From assembly GCA_031629035.1 (NCBI GenBank), contig JAVLUG010000010.1:1-64000 (forward strand): a stretch of DNA of 64,000 bases, written 5' to 3'. The notes below the pieces were generated by a model. That model made no database searches, was not told the origin of the DNA, and was given only the letters and a program-made list of their open reading frames with translations. Both the position numbers and the translations under genes were made by a program. Of the stretch, positions 9,778-18,992 are shown in pieces (positions within the stretch are counted from its first letter, which is position 1; each line of letters opens with the position of its first letter). Source of the stretch: MVYY01 sp012517575 (GTDB lineage: Bacteria > Bacteroidota > Bacteroidia > Bacteroidales > Paludibacteraceae).

Positions 9778-10857
9778 TTACTCACATAATAGTTCGAACA
9801 CAAAAGGATTCTTTTCACCAGTTATCGGTTTGCCTTCCACCGCAAAATCGTCATCTGATTGAGTTATCATAATAGATCTATCTTTATTGGTAAAAACGTA
9901 ATCAATTTTTTTGATCACTTGTCCTTCAGGAACATTGAAAAAACTTGCAGGCCACATGGTCAAGCTATAGATTTGGTCAAAAGAAGACTCTCTTTTCAAC
10001 AAAGTTTTATCAGTTTTTTCATTTACTTGGGCTATTATATTTCCATTGTCATCATATGCAGTTCCTTCAAAATAAATTTCATTACTTGATATCAAGTCAT
10101 TTTGAAATACACCTCCATTGAAACTAAAGGTTACAAAATCATCCTGCAATGAAGCAAGCGGTTGAACTTTATTAAAGTGTTCGCTGCTATAGTCAATTAA
10201 CAAGCCTTTACCGCCCGCAACTTCGAAAGGAGTGTCGCTAAATTTAATTTTCTTATGGTCTGTATCGGTAGGATCGAGTCCATCATCAGTATGATTGACA
10301 AAAAAGCCCAAATAAGCTTTCAAATTTTGATAGCCAACGTTGGTACGAATATAAATGGTGTAATCAGGTTTATCCCCATTATAAATTGCCCATTTATCAT
10401 CGGTAGAAAATGTAACCCATTCCATGTCTGACAATACATTGGGTCCCACACCATAATCTTGCATTAAAGCTTCACCCCAGGTACGACCACCTCCGTTTTT
10501 TGGCAATGATGATTCCGGAACAACAGACATTTTAAGTTCTTCGTCCGGATTAGTAGCCAAAGTGGTGGTGTAGGTAACAGTAGCATTTTGCCTAACATTC
10601 CATGATTTCGGGGCAAGGAAAGAAACAATAAATTGCACGTCGCCATGATCTTCCTTACATATAATATGGCCTTTTAAAGTAAAAGTAGCAATGCTGCCAG
10701 CTTTTGCGATGGGTGCCTGAGTGGTGCCATCTTCCTGAATCTGTAATATTGAAACGCTATCAATATAAACACATCCAATTAAAAAAACGACAAACGCAAT
10801 GGTCACAAACAGACTTATTAAGCGGCTTTTTTTCTTATTTTTAAATATGTTTTTCAT
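9778..10857 (-). CDS. DUF4961-type PUL lipoprotein
   Basis: A 359-residue predicted lipoprotein. A charged N-terminus (about residues 1-15) precedes a hydrophobic segment ending in the lipobox LIGC, Cys29. The rest is beta-rich and contains GGGRTWGEALMQDYG and DMEWVTFSTDDKWAI, which I associate with DUF4961. Members are found next to SusD genes in Bacteroidetes PULs and are thought to be surface glycan-binding proteins, occupying the position of SusE/SusF. It is sandwiched between DUF5004 (12 bases upstream) and SusC2 (34 bases downstream). No catalytic motif is visible. The DUF number comes from memory of the family; the lipoprotein and PUL role is firmer than the number. Confidence 0.7.
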   Translation of the reverse strand: MKNIFKNKKKSRLISLFVTIAFVVFLIGCVYIDSVSILQIQEDGTTQAPIAKAGSIATFTLKGHIICKEDHGDVQFIVSFLAPKSWNVRQNATVTYTTTLATNPDEELKMSVVPESSLPKNGGGRTWGEALMQDYGVGPNVLSDMEWVTFSTDDKWAIYNGDKPDYTIYIRTNVGYQNLKAYLGFFVNHTDDGLDPTDTDHKKIKFSDTPFEVAGGKGLLIDYSSEHFNKVQPLASLQDDFVTFSFNGGVFQNDLISSNEIYFEGTAYDDNGNIIAQVNEKTDKTLLKRESSFDQIYSLTMWPASFFNVPEGQVIKKIDYVFTNKDRSIMITQSDDDFAVEGKPITGEKNPFVFELLCE

Positions 10858-10869
10858 TTACTCCTCAGT

Positions 10870-11319
10870 TTAATTATTTTCAATTTTTTCAAACACATAG
10901 ATGTACGTATTACTATAACAACCCGGACTTAGGGTTATGGAAATAATACGTTTCCCATTTACAATGGGGTACTTTAATCCGATGGTTACTTCGTTACCTG
11001 AAGTTTCACGTAAAGTCAAATTGTATGGATATTGCGGATCATCAACGTTCCAATTGCCGTTTCCCTTGACAGCAAAAGGTAAATAATTTTCGAGCGTATA
11101 CGTGCCATCTTCATTTAAATTCAGCCGAAACTGACTAAAATTCATTGAATTGGAAATGTCAATGCCGTTTCTTGATACTGATTTCAACTGCCACACACCG
11201 GCAATATCTTTATAACTTTCTTTATAATCCTTAAAATCATGATCCATGAATGCGTCGCATGACATAAAGAAAACAGTCGCCAAAACCATGCAAGCAGCTA
11301 TTAATGTTTTTGATTTCAT
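10870..11319 (-). CDS. DUF5004-type small lipocalin-like lipoprotein
   Basis: A 149-residue lipoprotein with lipobox FFMSC, Cys21. The mature part begins with an acidic linker and then a pattern typical of lipocalin-like folds, IAGVWQLKSVSRNGIDIS, followed by alternating strands (FRLNLNEDGTYTLENYL, GNWNVDD). This resembles DUF5004, a family usually found beside DUF4961 and SusD genes, as here. It probably sits on the cell surface as an accessory binding protein of the SusCD complexes. Spacing is tight on both sides (18 and 12 bases), so it is part of the operon. No enzyme residues are recognised. Confidence 0.68.
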   Translation of the reverse strand: MKSKTLIAACMVLATVFFMSCDAFMDHDFKDYKESYKDIAGVWQLKSVSRNGIDISNSMNFSQFRLNLNEDGTYTLENYLPFAVKGNGNWNVDDPQYPYNLTLRETSGNEVTIGLKYPIVNGKRIISITLSPGCYSNTYIYVFEKIENN

Positions 11320-11337
11320 ATTTGTATTTTTTTTGTA

Positions 11338-13212
11338 TTAATTATTGTCAGTCGAGTAGAAAGGATTTTGCAAAAGTGAATTCGACTTGGTCACTTCATC
11401 GTAAGGAATTGGCCAGAAATACATGGCCGGACGAAATATATGTTTTGCAACTTCAAACTCACTCGAGGATTTTGTTCCATCAGCATTCACTGTAATTTCG
11501 AGACCATGCATGGTCTTATTGTCAGTTTGTTCTGCAATTTTCCAACGACGAACATCAAAAAAGCGAAATCCTTCAAAAGCCAGTTCAATTCTCCTTTCCA
11601 GCCGAATTGCTTCTCTCATTTCGTCCTGATTCATATTTGGTTTCAATCCATACATACCATCATCACCAGCTTCTATTCCAGCTCTGGAACGAATAGTTTT
11701 TAAGGCATCATATACACTGGTATATTGATCACTGTAATCCGGCCCATAATATTCGTTGGCTGCTTCTGCATAATTCAATAAAATTTCTGCATAACGAATT
11801 AATGGACGACTTTGTGGTACGCCGATAAAGGAATTACCACAAGTAGCACGACTAACAGTTTTTTTCACATAAAAACCTGTAGGAGTTCCTACATGCACAG
11901 CATCCAACGTAGCACCTACGCCTTGAGAAATTTTGATCGGCGTATAAGCAGATACTCCTGTACAAAAATAACCTCCATCATAAAGAACAGAATTTGAAAA
12001 TCGAGGGTCTCTATTTGCATTGGGATTGAACACATTATAGGTATATTTACTTTGTCCAATCGGTTTACCATCAATCATTGGAAAAGCATCTGTTAATTCC
12101 TTATATATATAACCACCTTCACCACCTCCTCCACTCGTAGGCGGTCCGAATAATCTTTCACGTGCATTACCTTTTGCAGCAGTTTTATCTAAAATTATTT
12201 CACAGAAAGCACCATCTTTAAATACTTCACCGTCTTTACTTTGAGTAAAATTGGCAAAATCGGAAGCCATTGAAGTAACAGCGTAAAATCCCCACCCAGG
12301 TTCCGGCGTTGAATTATCACTATTGGCATCTCCGGTTTGATCCCATTTAAATAGTTTATATTCATTCATGGCAATCACATCACGAGCTGCTTCGTAGGCC
12401 AATCTCCAGCGTTCCTTATCATAAACAGGGTATCCCAATAGTTTCTTGTATTCTTCTGTTGGAGCATACTTGTCTTCTATTCCATTATAAAGAGGACTTG
12501 CTGCATATAGAAGAACTCTTGCTTTCAATGCTCTGCAAGCTGCCTCGCTAATGCGTCCATAATCCCTTCCCATTCTGCGTTTGGGTAACACATTTGAAGA
12601 AATAATGGCATCACATTCGCTAACAATATAATTTACACAATGTTCGTAAGAATCACGGGTCATTTTTATATCGTCATTGACGTCATAAACAGCGTCACCA
12701 ATTAATGGAACGCCACCATAATGCCTTAAAAGAATTCCATAGTACCACGCACGAAGAAAACGAGCTTCTGCCTTATACTGATTTTTAATCTTGTCAACTA
12801 TAGGAGATTTGTCAACATATTTCAAAAATACATTTACTCTTCGAATATTTGCATAGCAGTTTTGCCAGGCGTCCTTCGACACCAAAATAGGATTAATGGT
12901 TCCGGTTGCAAACATTACATCTGTTGTAATAGTTGATGATCGTTTGAACCTCGCTTCATCACAAGCTGTTTGTAACCCTCCAAAGGATGTCTTCCAGCCA
13001 AAGGCAGTTATAGAAAACCGATCCGGATCAGTATCAAAACCGATTTGACGATAAATTTCATTTAAAAAACCTGCAGTGTAGGTACTATCTGAAAATACTG
13101 CTTCTCGATTTAAATCTGTTGTTACAGTTTCATCCAGGAAACCCTTATCAGAACAAGAAACTGTCAAGAAAAGGCTTAAAGGGATGAAAAAAATTAATAA
13201 CTTATTCCTCAT
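11338..13212 (-). CDS. SusD/RagB-family glycan-binding lipoprotein (SusD2)
   Basis: A 624-residue surface lipoprotein. ATG at 13212 gives MRNKLLIFF and lipobox LTVSC with Cys20; an in-frame TTG lies two codons upstream. SusD signatures: KAEARFLRAWYYGILLRHYG, LIRYAEILLNYAEAANEYYG and ERRIELAFEGFRFFDVRRW. A glycine cluster (SGGGGEGG) sits mid-protein. It is the first binding protein after the enzyme block and is separated from the nearest SusC by the DUF5004 and DUF4961 genes, giving the order D-x-x-C-D-C. Its SusC partner is uncertain; SusC1, which otherwise has no following SusD, is a candidate. The upstream gap of 124 bases is larger than the usual spacing in this operon. Confidence 0.92.
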   Translation of the reverse strand: MRNKLLIFFIPLSLFLTVSCSDKGFLDETVTTDLNREAVFSDSTYTAGFLNEIYRQIGFDTDPDRFSITAFGWKTSFGGLQTACDEARFKRSSTITTDVMFATGTINPILVSKDAWQNCYANIRRVNVFLKYVDKSPIVDKIKNQYKAEARFLRAWYYGILLRHYGGVPLIGDAVYDVNDDIKMTRDSYEHCVNYIVSECDAIISSNVLPKRRMGRDYGRISEAACRALKARVLLYAASPLYNGIEDKYAPTEEYKKLLGYPVYDKERWRLAYEAARDVIAMNEYKLFKWDQTGDANSDNSTPEPGWGFYAVTSMASDFANFTQSKDGEVFKDGAFCEIILDKTAAKGNARERLFGPPTSGGGGEGGYIYKELTDAFPMIDGKPIGQSKYTYNVFNPNANRDPRFSNSVLYDGGYFCTGVSAYTPIKISQGVGATLDAVHVGTPTGFYVKKTVSRATCGNSFIGVPQSRPLIRYAEILLNYAEAANEYYGPDYSDQYTSVYDALKTIRSRAGIEAGDDGMYGLKPNMNQDEMREAIRLERRIELAFEGFRFFDVRRWKIAEQTDNKTMHGLEITVNADGTKSSSEFEVAKHIFRPAMYFWPIPYDEVTKSNSLLQNPFYSTDNN

Positions 13213-13336
13213 ATTCAATAAAATATTAAGTTTTAAAAATTACAGTTTGAATGAATGGTATTCTTGATTTATCAAGTTTCTTCAGTTTAATCTTAAGACG
13301 AATTATATCAAAAAAACCATTAAATTTTCTATTATT

Positions 13337-14470
13337 TTATTTTCCGGTTTCAAAAGGATTACATACAGCTACCGATACACGCGAATCTGCACAACCATAA
13401 TACAAAAACCATTGTTGATTGAAGTAAACCAGTCCTTCGATAAAAACCGTACCAGATGGATATTGGCCGCTTTTTTCAAAATTTTCTTGAGGAATCAGGA
13501 AGGGTTTATTCAATCTTTTGATAAGTTTGGTGGGATCATTTGCATCAAATAATGCTTGTCCGGCACAATAAGCGTTGGTAACAAAATTTTCATCGCCTTC
13601 TCCCTGCTTGTTTTTCCCATTATATAAGAGAATTATTCCATTTTTTGTCCAAATTGACGGAGGTCCGCATTCAGTCAAGTCGCTGTCAAAATAACCTTTT
13701 CGAGGAGACATCAATATTTTCAATTCATTGTTATCATCCAAAATCGGTGTCCAATTTTTCAAATCATCAGAAGTTGCTCCATAGATGACATATTCCCCCC
13801 AATACATAAAATATTTCCCATTAATTTTTTTGATGACCAATTTGTCATTCTTCAAAGTTGTCAATATGCTTGAAGCTTTTGACCAGTGATTGAGAAAACG
13901 TCCATTGTAAGCCTTTGCAAACACAGGCCCGTGTTTTTCCCAATGAACCAAATCTTTTGATGTAGCTACACACAATCGGGCAACTTTTCTATTCCACGAA
14001 GTATAAAAAAGCACAAAAGTTCCATCTTCGGTTACCGAAACACGAGGATCTTCGCAACCGCCAGGCCATTCGTAAAATTTATTGTTATCGTTATCGGGGT
14101 AAACTACCGGAGCAGGCCTTTTTTTCATCGTAAATCCATCTGAAGTTTCTGCCAGACCTATCCTGGATACACGAGAAGCAATCCCTACAGAGGAATTGTC
14201 TTCAGCTCGATAAAGGATAAAAATTTTTCCGTCATTAACTACTGCTCCCGGATTAAATACGTCACTTTCTTCCCACCGAACCAACTTCTGATTCATAGGA
14301 CAAAAAAATTTGGAAGAAGTGTCGGGCAACAAAACCGGATTGACCCCTGCAGGTCGGACAAATTCTCCTAAAGGGAAAGTCGGTTCATACTCATTTTTTG
14401 AAATACACGAGGAAATAGACAGAAAAAGAAATACTCCCAATAAAATCGGTCGAATAAATAATTTTTTCAT
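13337..14470 (-). CDS. GH130 beta-mannoside-acting lipoprotein
   Basis: A 377-residue five-bladed beta-propeller enzyme of family GH130. The catalytic-Asp motif GGCEDPR (Asp141) is present, as are NPGA (73-76) and YRAED (88-92). GH130 members either phosphorolyse or hydrolyse beta-mannosides, for example Man-beta-1,4-GlcNAc from N-glycan cores or beta-1,2-mannose of yeast mannan. Here the protein has a lipoprotein signal with SISSC, Cys22, so it works outside the cytoplasm. That favours a hydrolase over a phosphorylase, since free phosphate and recovery of the sugar phosphate are cytoplasmic concerns; this point is inference. It lies 29 bases after a GH92 gene, fitting combined removal of alpha- and beta-linked mannose. 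Confidence 0.88.
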   Translation of the reverse strand: MKKLFIRPILLGVFLFLSISSCISKNEYEPTFPLGEFVRPAGVNPVLLPDTSSKFFCPMNQKLVRWEESDVFNPGAVVNDGKIFILYRAEDNSSVGIASRVSRIGLAETSDGFTMKKRPAPVVYPDNDNNKFYEWPGGCEDPRVSVTEDGTFVLFYTSWNRKVARLCVATSKDLVHWEKHGPVFAKAYNGRFLNHWSKASSILTTLKNDKLVIKKINGKYFMYWGEYVIYGATSDDLKNWTPILDDNNELKILMSPRKGYFDSDLTECGPPSIWTKNGIILLYNGKNKQGEGDENFVTNAYCAGQALFDANDPTKLIKRLNKPFLIPQENFEKSGQYPSGTVFIEGLVYFNQQWFLYYGCADSRVSVAVCNPFETGK

Positions 14471-14499
14471 GGCTTTATGATTATTTTTTTAGTTATAAA

Positions 14500-16659
14500 T
14501 TATGGAAAAGAAGGAGGCGGAGTTTTTGTTCCCCATTTCAAATTTGGTTTGGCCGATGTTTTAAAATTCAAAACAGCTCCATTGGCTAAATCATTCCATT
14601 CAATCCAAGACTTATCAAAAATTTCTCCATTCACTTTCAAAGAATGGATATAAATATTTTTCTCAGAACCTCCGTTGATAGAAAGTTCACCATTTTTCAG
14701 CTTCACTTTTATCGATTCAAAAATTGGCGTATTAATGGCAAATCCGCCAATACCGGGAATTTCGGGATATAATCCAATACATGAAAACACATACCATGCT
14801 CCCATAGTTCCCAAATCGTCATTTCCAGGAAGTCCGTCAACGGCACTTGAATATTGTTCATTAATTATTTTGTTAACAATTGATTGGGTTTTATACGGAC
14901 AACCCGCCCAATTATAAATCCAAGGAATATGAAAACTCGGTTCATTTCCTGCAGCAAACCACGGATCGTTGTAACCTGCGTCAAGTCTTACAAAAAGCTC
15001 ATCCAATCGTTTTTCAGCTTCTTTTTTCCCGCCAATAAGTTCAATCAATCCATTTAAATTATAAGGCACCATCCAAAAGTAGTTTTTATAAGTAGCTTCC
15101 CTAAAATCTTCACTTAATGGTTTCCATGCTCCATTTGGATATCGGGACTGAAGCCAGCCGGTTTCGGGGTTGAAAAGATTTTTCCATGAACGTGCTGTTT
15201 CAAAGTATTTCCAGCTTGAAAATTCGTCACCAACTGCTCGTAAAGCAAATTGCCCGATTGCAAAATCAGCAGAAGTATATTCAAGCTGCATGGACGCATT
15301 ATAATACCCTTTTTCCAGATATTGCTTTAAGCCGGGACGTACCTCAACGTTTTGACATTTTAAGCCCGGAATTTCGGCATTTCTTTGCATCAACCTGAAA
15401 ATCGGTTTCGGATTGTAATTCCTTGCCCCAAAAGCATAAGCATTGGAAATCAGGATGCAAGTGGGATCTCCCTGCATAACTCCTGTTTCGATATTTGCCA
15501 AAACCCATTTAGGATAGGCTTCACCGGCTTCTTCAGCAAACAATTGGTGAGAAATTACAATATCGGACGCCACATCGGGAGTCAATATCGACAACAATTG
15601 AATCTGAGTACGATACGTATCCCAATTACTAAAAGAAGTATAGTGCTTTGAACGCGTTTTATGCACTTTGAAATCTGCACCCATATATTCATTATTTACA
15701 TCACTGCAAACAATCGGATGAATGAATGAATGATACAAATGAGTATAAAATTGCGTAATGCGATCCTGATTTGTCCCCTTAACCTGAATTTTACTTAGAT
15801 ATTCATTCCATTTATTTTCTGCATCTTTTTGAATTTTATCAAAACTCCATGCACTGTTTTCACTCTTTAAATTTTCCTTCGCATTTTCTACCGACACATA
15901 AGAAACACCAACTTTATATTGAATTTGTTTATTATTTCTCAAATCAAAAGTGAAATATATTCCGGAATTTTCTCCTTCAGCAAATGTTGCATTTTCAAAC
16001 AGTTTGTCGTTCTTCCAAATACCGGTTTTAAAAGCATCCATATCAAATTCGGCTGCAAAATAAACCTTATAGGGAGTTGGGATTCCACAAAACTGACCGC
16101 CATCAGCATATCCTTCGCATTTGTTGGGAGCTGTGATAACAACAGCAGCATTCTGAATACTGGTTGCAGCAATACCAGCTCCAATAATTACCGTACCATA
16201 TTCTTCATTTGGAGAATAGGTGTATCTTGCCATACCGGTGCGTTCTGTTACAGTGAGTTCGGCTATTGTTTCATCCTCAATAAGCGCTTTATAATAACCG
16301 GCATGACCTTCTTCGTCAGAAACATTGACTCTGTAATTTAAAATATTATCGGGCGAAATTTTCAATTCCCCTTTCAACGGAAATGTCGGAAAGTTGCCCA
16401 TGTGCTCACAACCACCGCCATTCAGCTGGTTGATAACAAAACCCGACTTTTTTGAAAAATAGGAAGGAGTAAACTGAACCATCCCAAACGGATAAGTAGC
16501 ACCAGGATAACAATAACCTGACCTTAAGCCAACACCTTTAGTGCCTATTAACGTATTAACGATTTTTGAATAATTTACATTTGAGTTCTCACTCTTCAAA
16601 TTTACAGTGAAAGAACTCGCTATTGACAATGCACAAAACAAAAACAACTTGATTTTCAT
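14500..16659 (-). CDS. GH92 exo-alpha-mannosidase (copy A)
   Basis: A 719-residue exported enzyme of GH92, calcium-dependent inverting exo-alpha-mannosidases. A signal peptide covers about 1-23. The N-terminal beta-sandwich starts with VNTLIGTKG and YCYPGATYPFGMVQ; the catalytic (alpha/alpha)6 domain contains SNWDTYRTQ, the proposed acid Glu521 in EATYKNYFW, and GNDDLGTMGAWYVF (612-625) with the conserved acidic pair. Linkage specificity (alpha-1,2, -1,3, -1,4 or -1,6) cannot be told from sequence alone. It is 8 bases from the preceding GH92 gene. The copies diverge strongly, so they probably have different linkage preferences rather than being a recent tandem duplication. Confidence 0.93.
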   Translation of the reverse strand: MKIKLFLFCALSIASSFTVNLKSENSNVNYSKIVNTLIGTKGVGLRSGYCYPGATYPFGMVQFTPSYFSKKSGFVINQLNGGGCEHMGNFPTFPLKGELKISPDNILNYRVNVSDEEGHAGYYKALIEDETIAELTVTERTGMARYTYSPNEEYGTVIIGAGIAATSIQNAAVVITAPNKCEGYADGGQFCGIPTPYKVYFAAEFDMDAFKTGIWKNDKLFENATFAEGENSGIYFTFDLRNNKQIQYKVGVSYVSVENAKENLKSENSAWSFDKIQKDAENKWNEYLSKIQVKGTNQDRITQFYTHLYHSFIHPIVCSDVNNEYMGADFKVHKTRSKHYTSFSNWDTYRTQIQLLSILTPDVASDIVISHQLFAEEAGEAYPKWVLANIETGVMQGDPTCILISNAYAFGARNYNPKPIFRLMQRNAEIPGLKCQNVEVRPGLKQYLEKGYYNASMQLEYTSADFAIGQFALRAVGDEFSSWKYFETARSWKNLFNPETGWLQSRYPNGAWKPLSEDFREATYKNYFWMVPYNLNGLIELIGGKKEAEKRLDELFVRLDAGYNDPWFAAGNEPSFHIPWIYNWAGCPYKTQSIVNKIINEQYSSAVDGLPGNDDLGTMGAWYVFSCIGLYPEIPGIGGFAINTPIFESIKVKLKNGELSINGGSEKNIYIHSLKVNGEIFDKSWIEWNDLANGAVLNFKTSAKPNLKWGTKTPPPSFP

Positions 16660-16667
16660 CTCTAATT

Positions 16668-18947
16668 TTATTTTTTGGATAATGAAAAAGGAGCAGCCTG
16701 TTTTGAAACTCCTCTTGATTTGTTAGGTTGATTTCCCATTTCAAAATGAAGATTTCCACCGTTTACAATATCGCTGTAAGTAATATAATTCTTTTCCAGA
16801 GGTTTGCCATTGAGCATAGCTGACTGGATGTACATATTTTCTTTTGAATTATTATTGGCTTCTATCACAAATTTCTTATTGTTCTCAGTTGTAATAGTTA
16901 TTTTTTGAAACAGTGGACTTCCTATTACATATTCGTCCGTACCGGGGCAAACACTGTAAATCCCCAATGCATTCAATACATACCATGAAGACATTCCTCC
17001 TTGATCCTCATCGCCGGGATAGCCTTTTTCGGAAGAATTATACAATCTTTCCATAATTTGACGTGACCAATACTGCGTTTTCCATGGCTCACCAGCATAA
17101 CTATACAAAAATATCATATGCTGAATGGGCTGATTTCCATGCGCATACTGACCCATATTGGCAAGTTGCATTTCTTTCATTTCATGAATAATCCCTCCAT
17201 AAGTGCCCGGAACAATAATATTGGGAACTGTAAAAACAGAATCCATTTTCATGGTAAATTTTTTATCGCTACCAAACAAATTTATCAGTCCCTGAACATC
17301 ATGAAAAACCGACCATGTGTAATGCCAAGCATTTGCTTCGCAATATGGTCCTCCCCATTCATAGGGATTAAACGGTTCCAACCATTTTCCATTTTTATCT
17401 CGGCCTCTCATAAAACCGGTTTTGCCATCGAAAACATTTTTATAGTTATACATTTGTTTTGCAAAAATATTTTCGTAAAATTCATTCCCGGTCATTTTTG
17501 CCAACTGATAACCGCAGAAATCATCATAAGCATATTCCAACGTCTGCGAAGTAGAACCCATTGATTCCGGATAAGTTACAAAACCCAATTGCCAATATTC
17601 TTTCCAGCCTGCCCGTCCATTGGCTCCTCCCCACGGACCTTTATTCATCGACTCATGTGCATAAGCTTTCAGTGCTCTTTCCGGATCAAAAGTTCTGATT
17701 CCTTTAGCCCAAGCATCTGTTAATAAAGAAATAGCATGATTTCCTATCATACCTCCTGTTTCTCCGGGAAACGACCACGAAGGAAGCCAGCCACATTGTT
17801 CCTGAGCATCCAAAAGTGCATTCATGTATCTTCCCTGCATAGTGGGATGCAAAATGTTCGTCAATGGAAATTGAGACCTGAAAGTATCCCAAAAGCCATT
17901 GTCGGTAAACATGTATCCTTTATGTACTTTCCCATCATAAGGACTGTAATAATAAGGCTCATTATTTACGTCCAATTCATAAAACTCCCGAGAAAAAAGG
18001 TTGGCTCTGAACAGACAAGAATAAAAAGTTTTCATTTGTTCTTCAGTTCCGCCTTCTACCAAAACACGATTTAATAATGTGTTCCAAGTTTTTGCTCCTT
18101 TCTCTCTTGTAACTTCTAATGTTTTATCCTTTCCCAATTCTCTATTGAAAGTAATCCAAGCCTGTTCGTAACTAATGTAGGATGAAGCAGCCTTAGCCTG
18201 CACTACAGAACCTTTTTTAAATTTCACAAAAGCCCCGTATCCCTTGCCACTTCCTGAAGTTTTTCCTGCAAAAATTTCATCCTTGTTGTTTTCCCAAACT
18301 CCATACTCTTCAAAAGGTTTATCAAACTGAATAACAAAATAGCTGCGAAAAGTAGAGGCATTGTTTACAAAACGCTGATTATTGATCCAACCGGTAATTT
18401 GTCGTTTTGTTGGATCAATATTAATTTCGCTCTGGTCAATGTAACCATCAAGTACCAAATAAGCATCTCCATCATGGGGATAAGTGAAACGCAAATGAAC
18501 ACCACGCATAGTTGGTGCTATTTCAGTAATGATTCCGTTATCGAATTTTACTTTGTAATAATGCGGTTTGGCAATTTCATTTTTGTGGCTGAACTTAGAA
18601 GCACGCCTATCTTGATTTACGAGCAATTTCCCAACTTCAGGCATTAAAGAATATACTGCGTAATCTCCCACCCATGGGCTGCATTGATGTGCTTGCTGAA
18701 ATCCACGAATCTTGTCTGCAGAATATTGATATTTCCATCCATCTCCATTTTTGCCTGTTTGTGCTGCCCATGTATGCATAGCAAAAGGCATGGCAATGGT
18801 GGCATAAGTATTTCCATAACTTAAACCAAAATTTGAATCGGTTCCCTGTAAAGTATTCACATACTGTACGAGATCTTTCTGTTGAGCCTTTAAAGTGCTC
18901 AACAATAGGAAAGAACAAGAAACTAAAGCTAATAATTTATATTTCAT
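16668..18947 (-). CDS. GH92 exo-alpha-mannosidase (copy B)
   Basis: A 759-residue exported GH92 enzyme with a signal peptide ending at about residue 21 (LKAQ). N-terminal motif VNTLQGTDSNFGLSYGNTY differs from the usual PG-A-PFGM form. In the catalytic domain DNGFWDTFRSQFPL, PYCEANAWHYTW (candidate catalytic Glu) and YPGDEDQGGMSSWYVLNALG are all readable. It ends with the small C-terminal beta-sandwich common to GH92. It follows the GH78-like gene after 45 bases and precedes GH92 copy A by 8 bases. Known GH92 enzymes trim mannose from N-glycans and mannans. The CEANAWHY form of the acid motif resembles alpha-1,2-type enzymes, but I hold that loosely. Confidence 0.93.
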   Translation of the reverse strand: MKYKLLALVSCSFLLLSTLKAQQKDLVQYVNTLQGTDSNFGLSYGNTYATIAMPFAMHTWAAQTGKNGDGWKYQYSADKIRGFQQAHQCSPWVGDYAVYSLMPEVGKLLVNQDRRASKFSHKNEIAKPHYYKVKFDNGIITEIAPTMRGVHLRFTYPHDGDAYLVLDGYIDQSEINIDPTKRQITGWINNQRFVNNASTFRSYFVIQFDKPFEEYGVWENNKDEIFAGKTSGSGKGYGAFVKFKKGSVVQAKAASSYISYEQAWITFNRELGKDKTLEVTREKGAKTWNTLLNRVLVEGGTEEQMKTFYSCLFRANLFSREFYELDVNNEPYYYSPYDGKVHKGYMFTDNGFWDTFRSQFPLTNILHPTMQGRYMNALLDAQEQCGWLPSWSFPGETGGMIGNHAISLLTDAWAKGIRTFDPERALKAYAHESMNKGPWGGANGRAGWKEYWQLGFVTYPESMGSTSQTLEYAYDDFCGYQLAKMTGNEFYENIFAKQMYNYKNVFDGKTGFMRGRDKNGKWLEPFNPYEWGGPYCEANAWHYTWSVFHDVQGLINLFGSDKKFTMKMDSVFTVPNIIVPGTYGGIIHEMKEMQLANMGQYAHGNQPIQHMIFLYSYAGEPWKTQYWSRQIMERLYNSSEKGYPGDEDQGGMSSWYVLNALGIYSVCPGTDEYVIGSPLFQKITITTENNKKFVIEANNNSKENMYIQSAMLNGKPLEKNYITYSDIVNGGNLHFEMGNQPNKSRGVSKQAAPFSLSKK

Positions 18948-18992
18948 CTCTCTGTATTTTAAAGATTTATCTAAATATTTATATTATTCATT

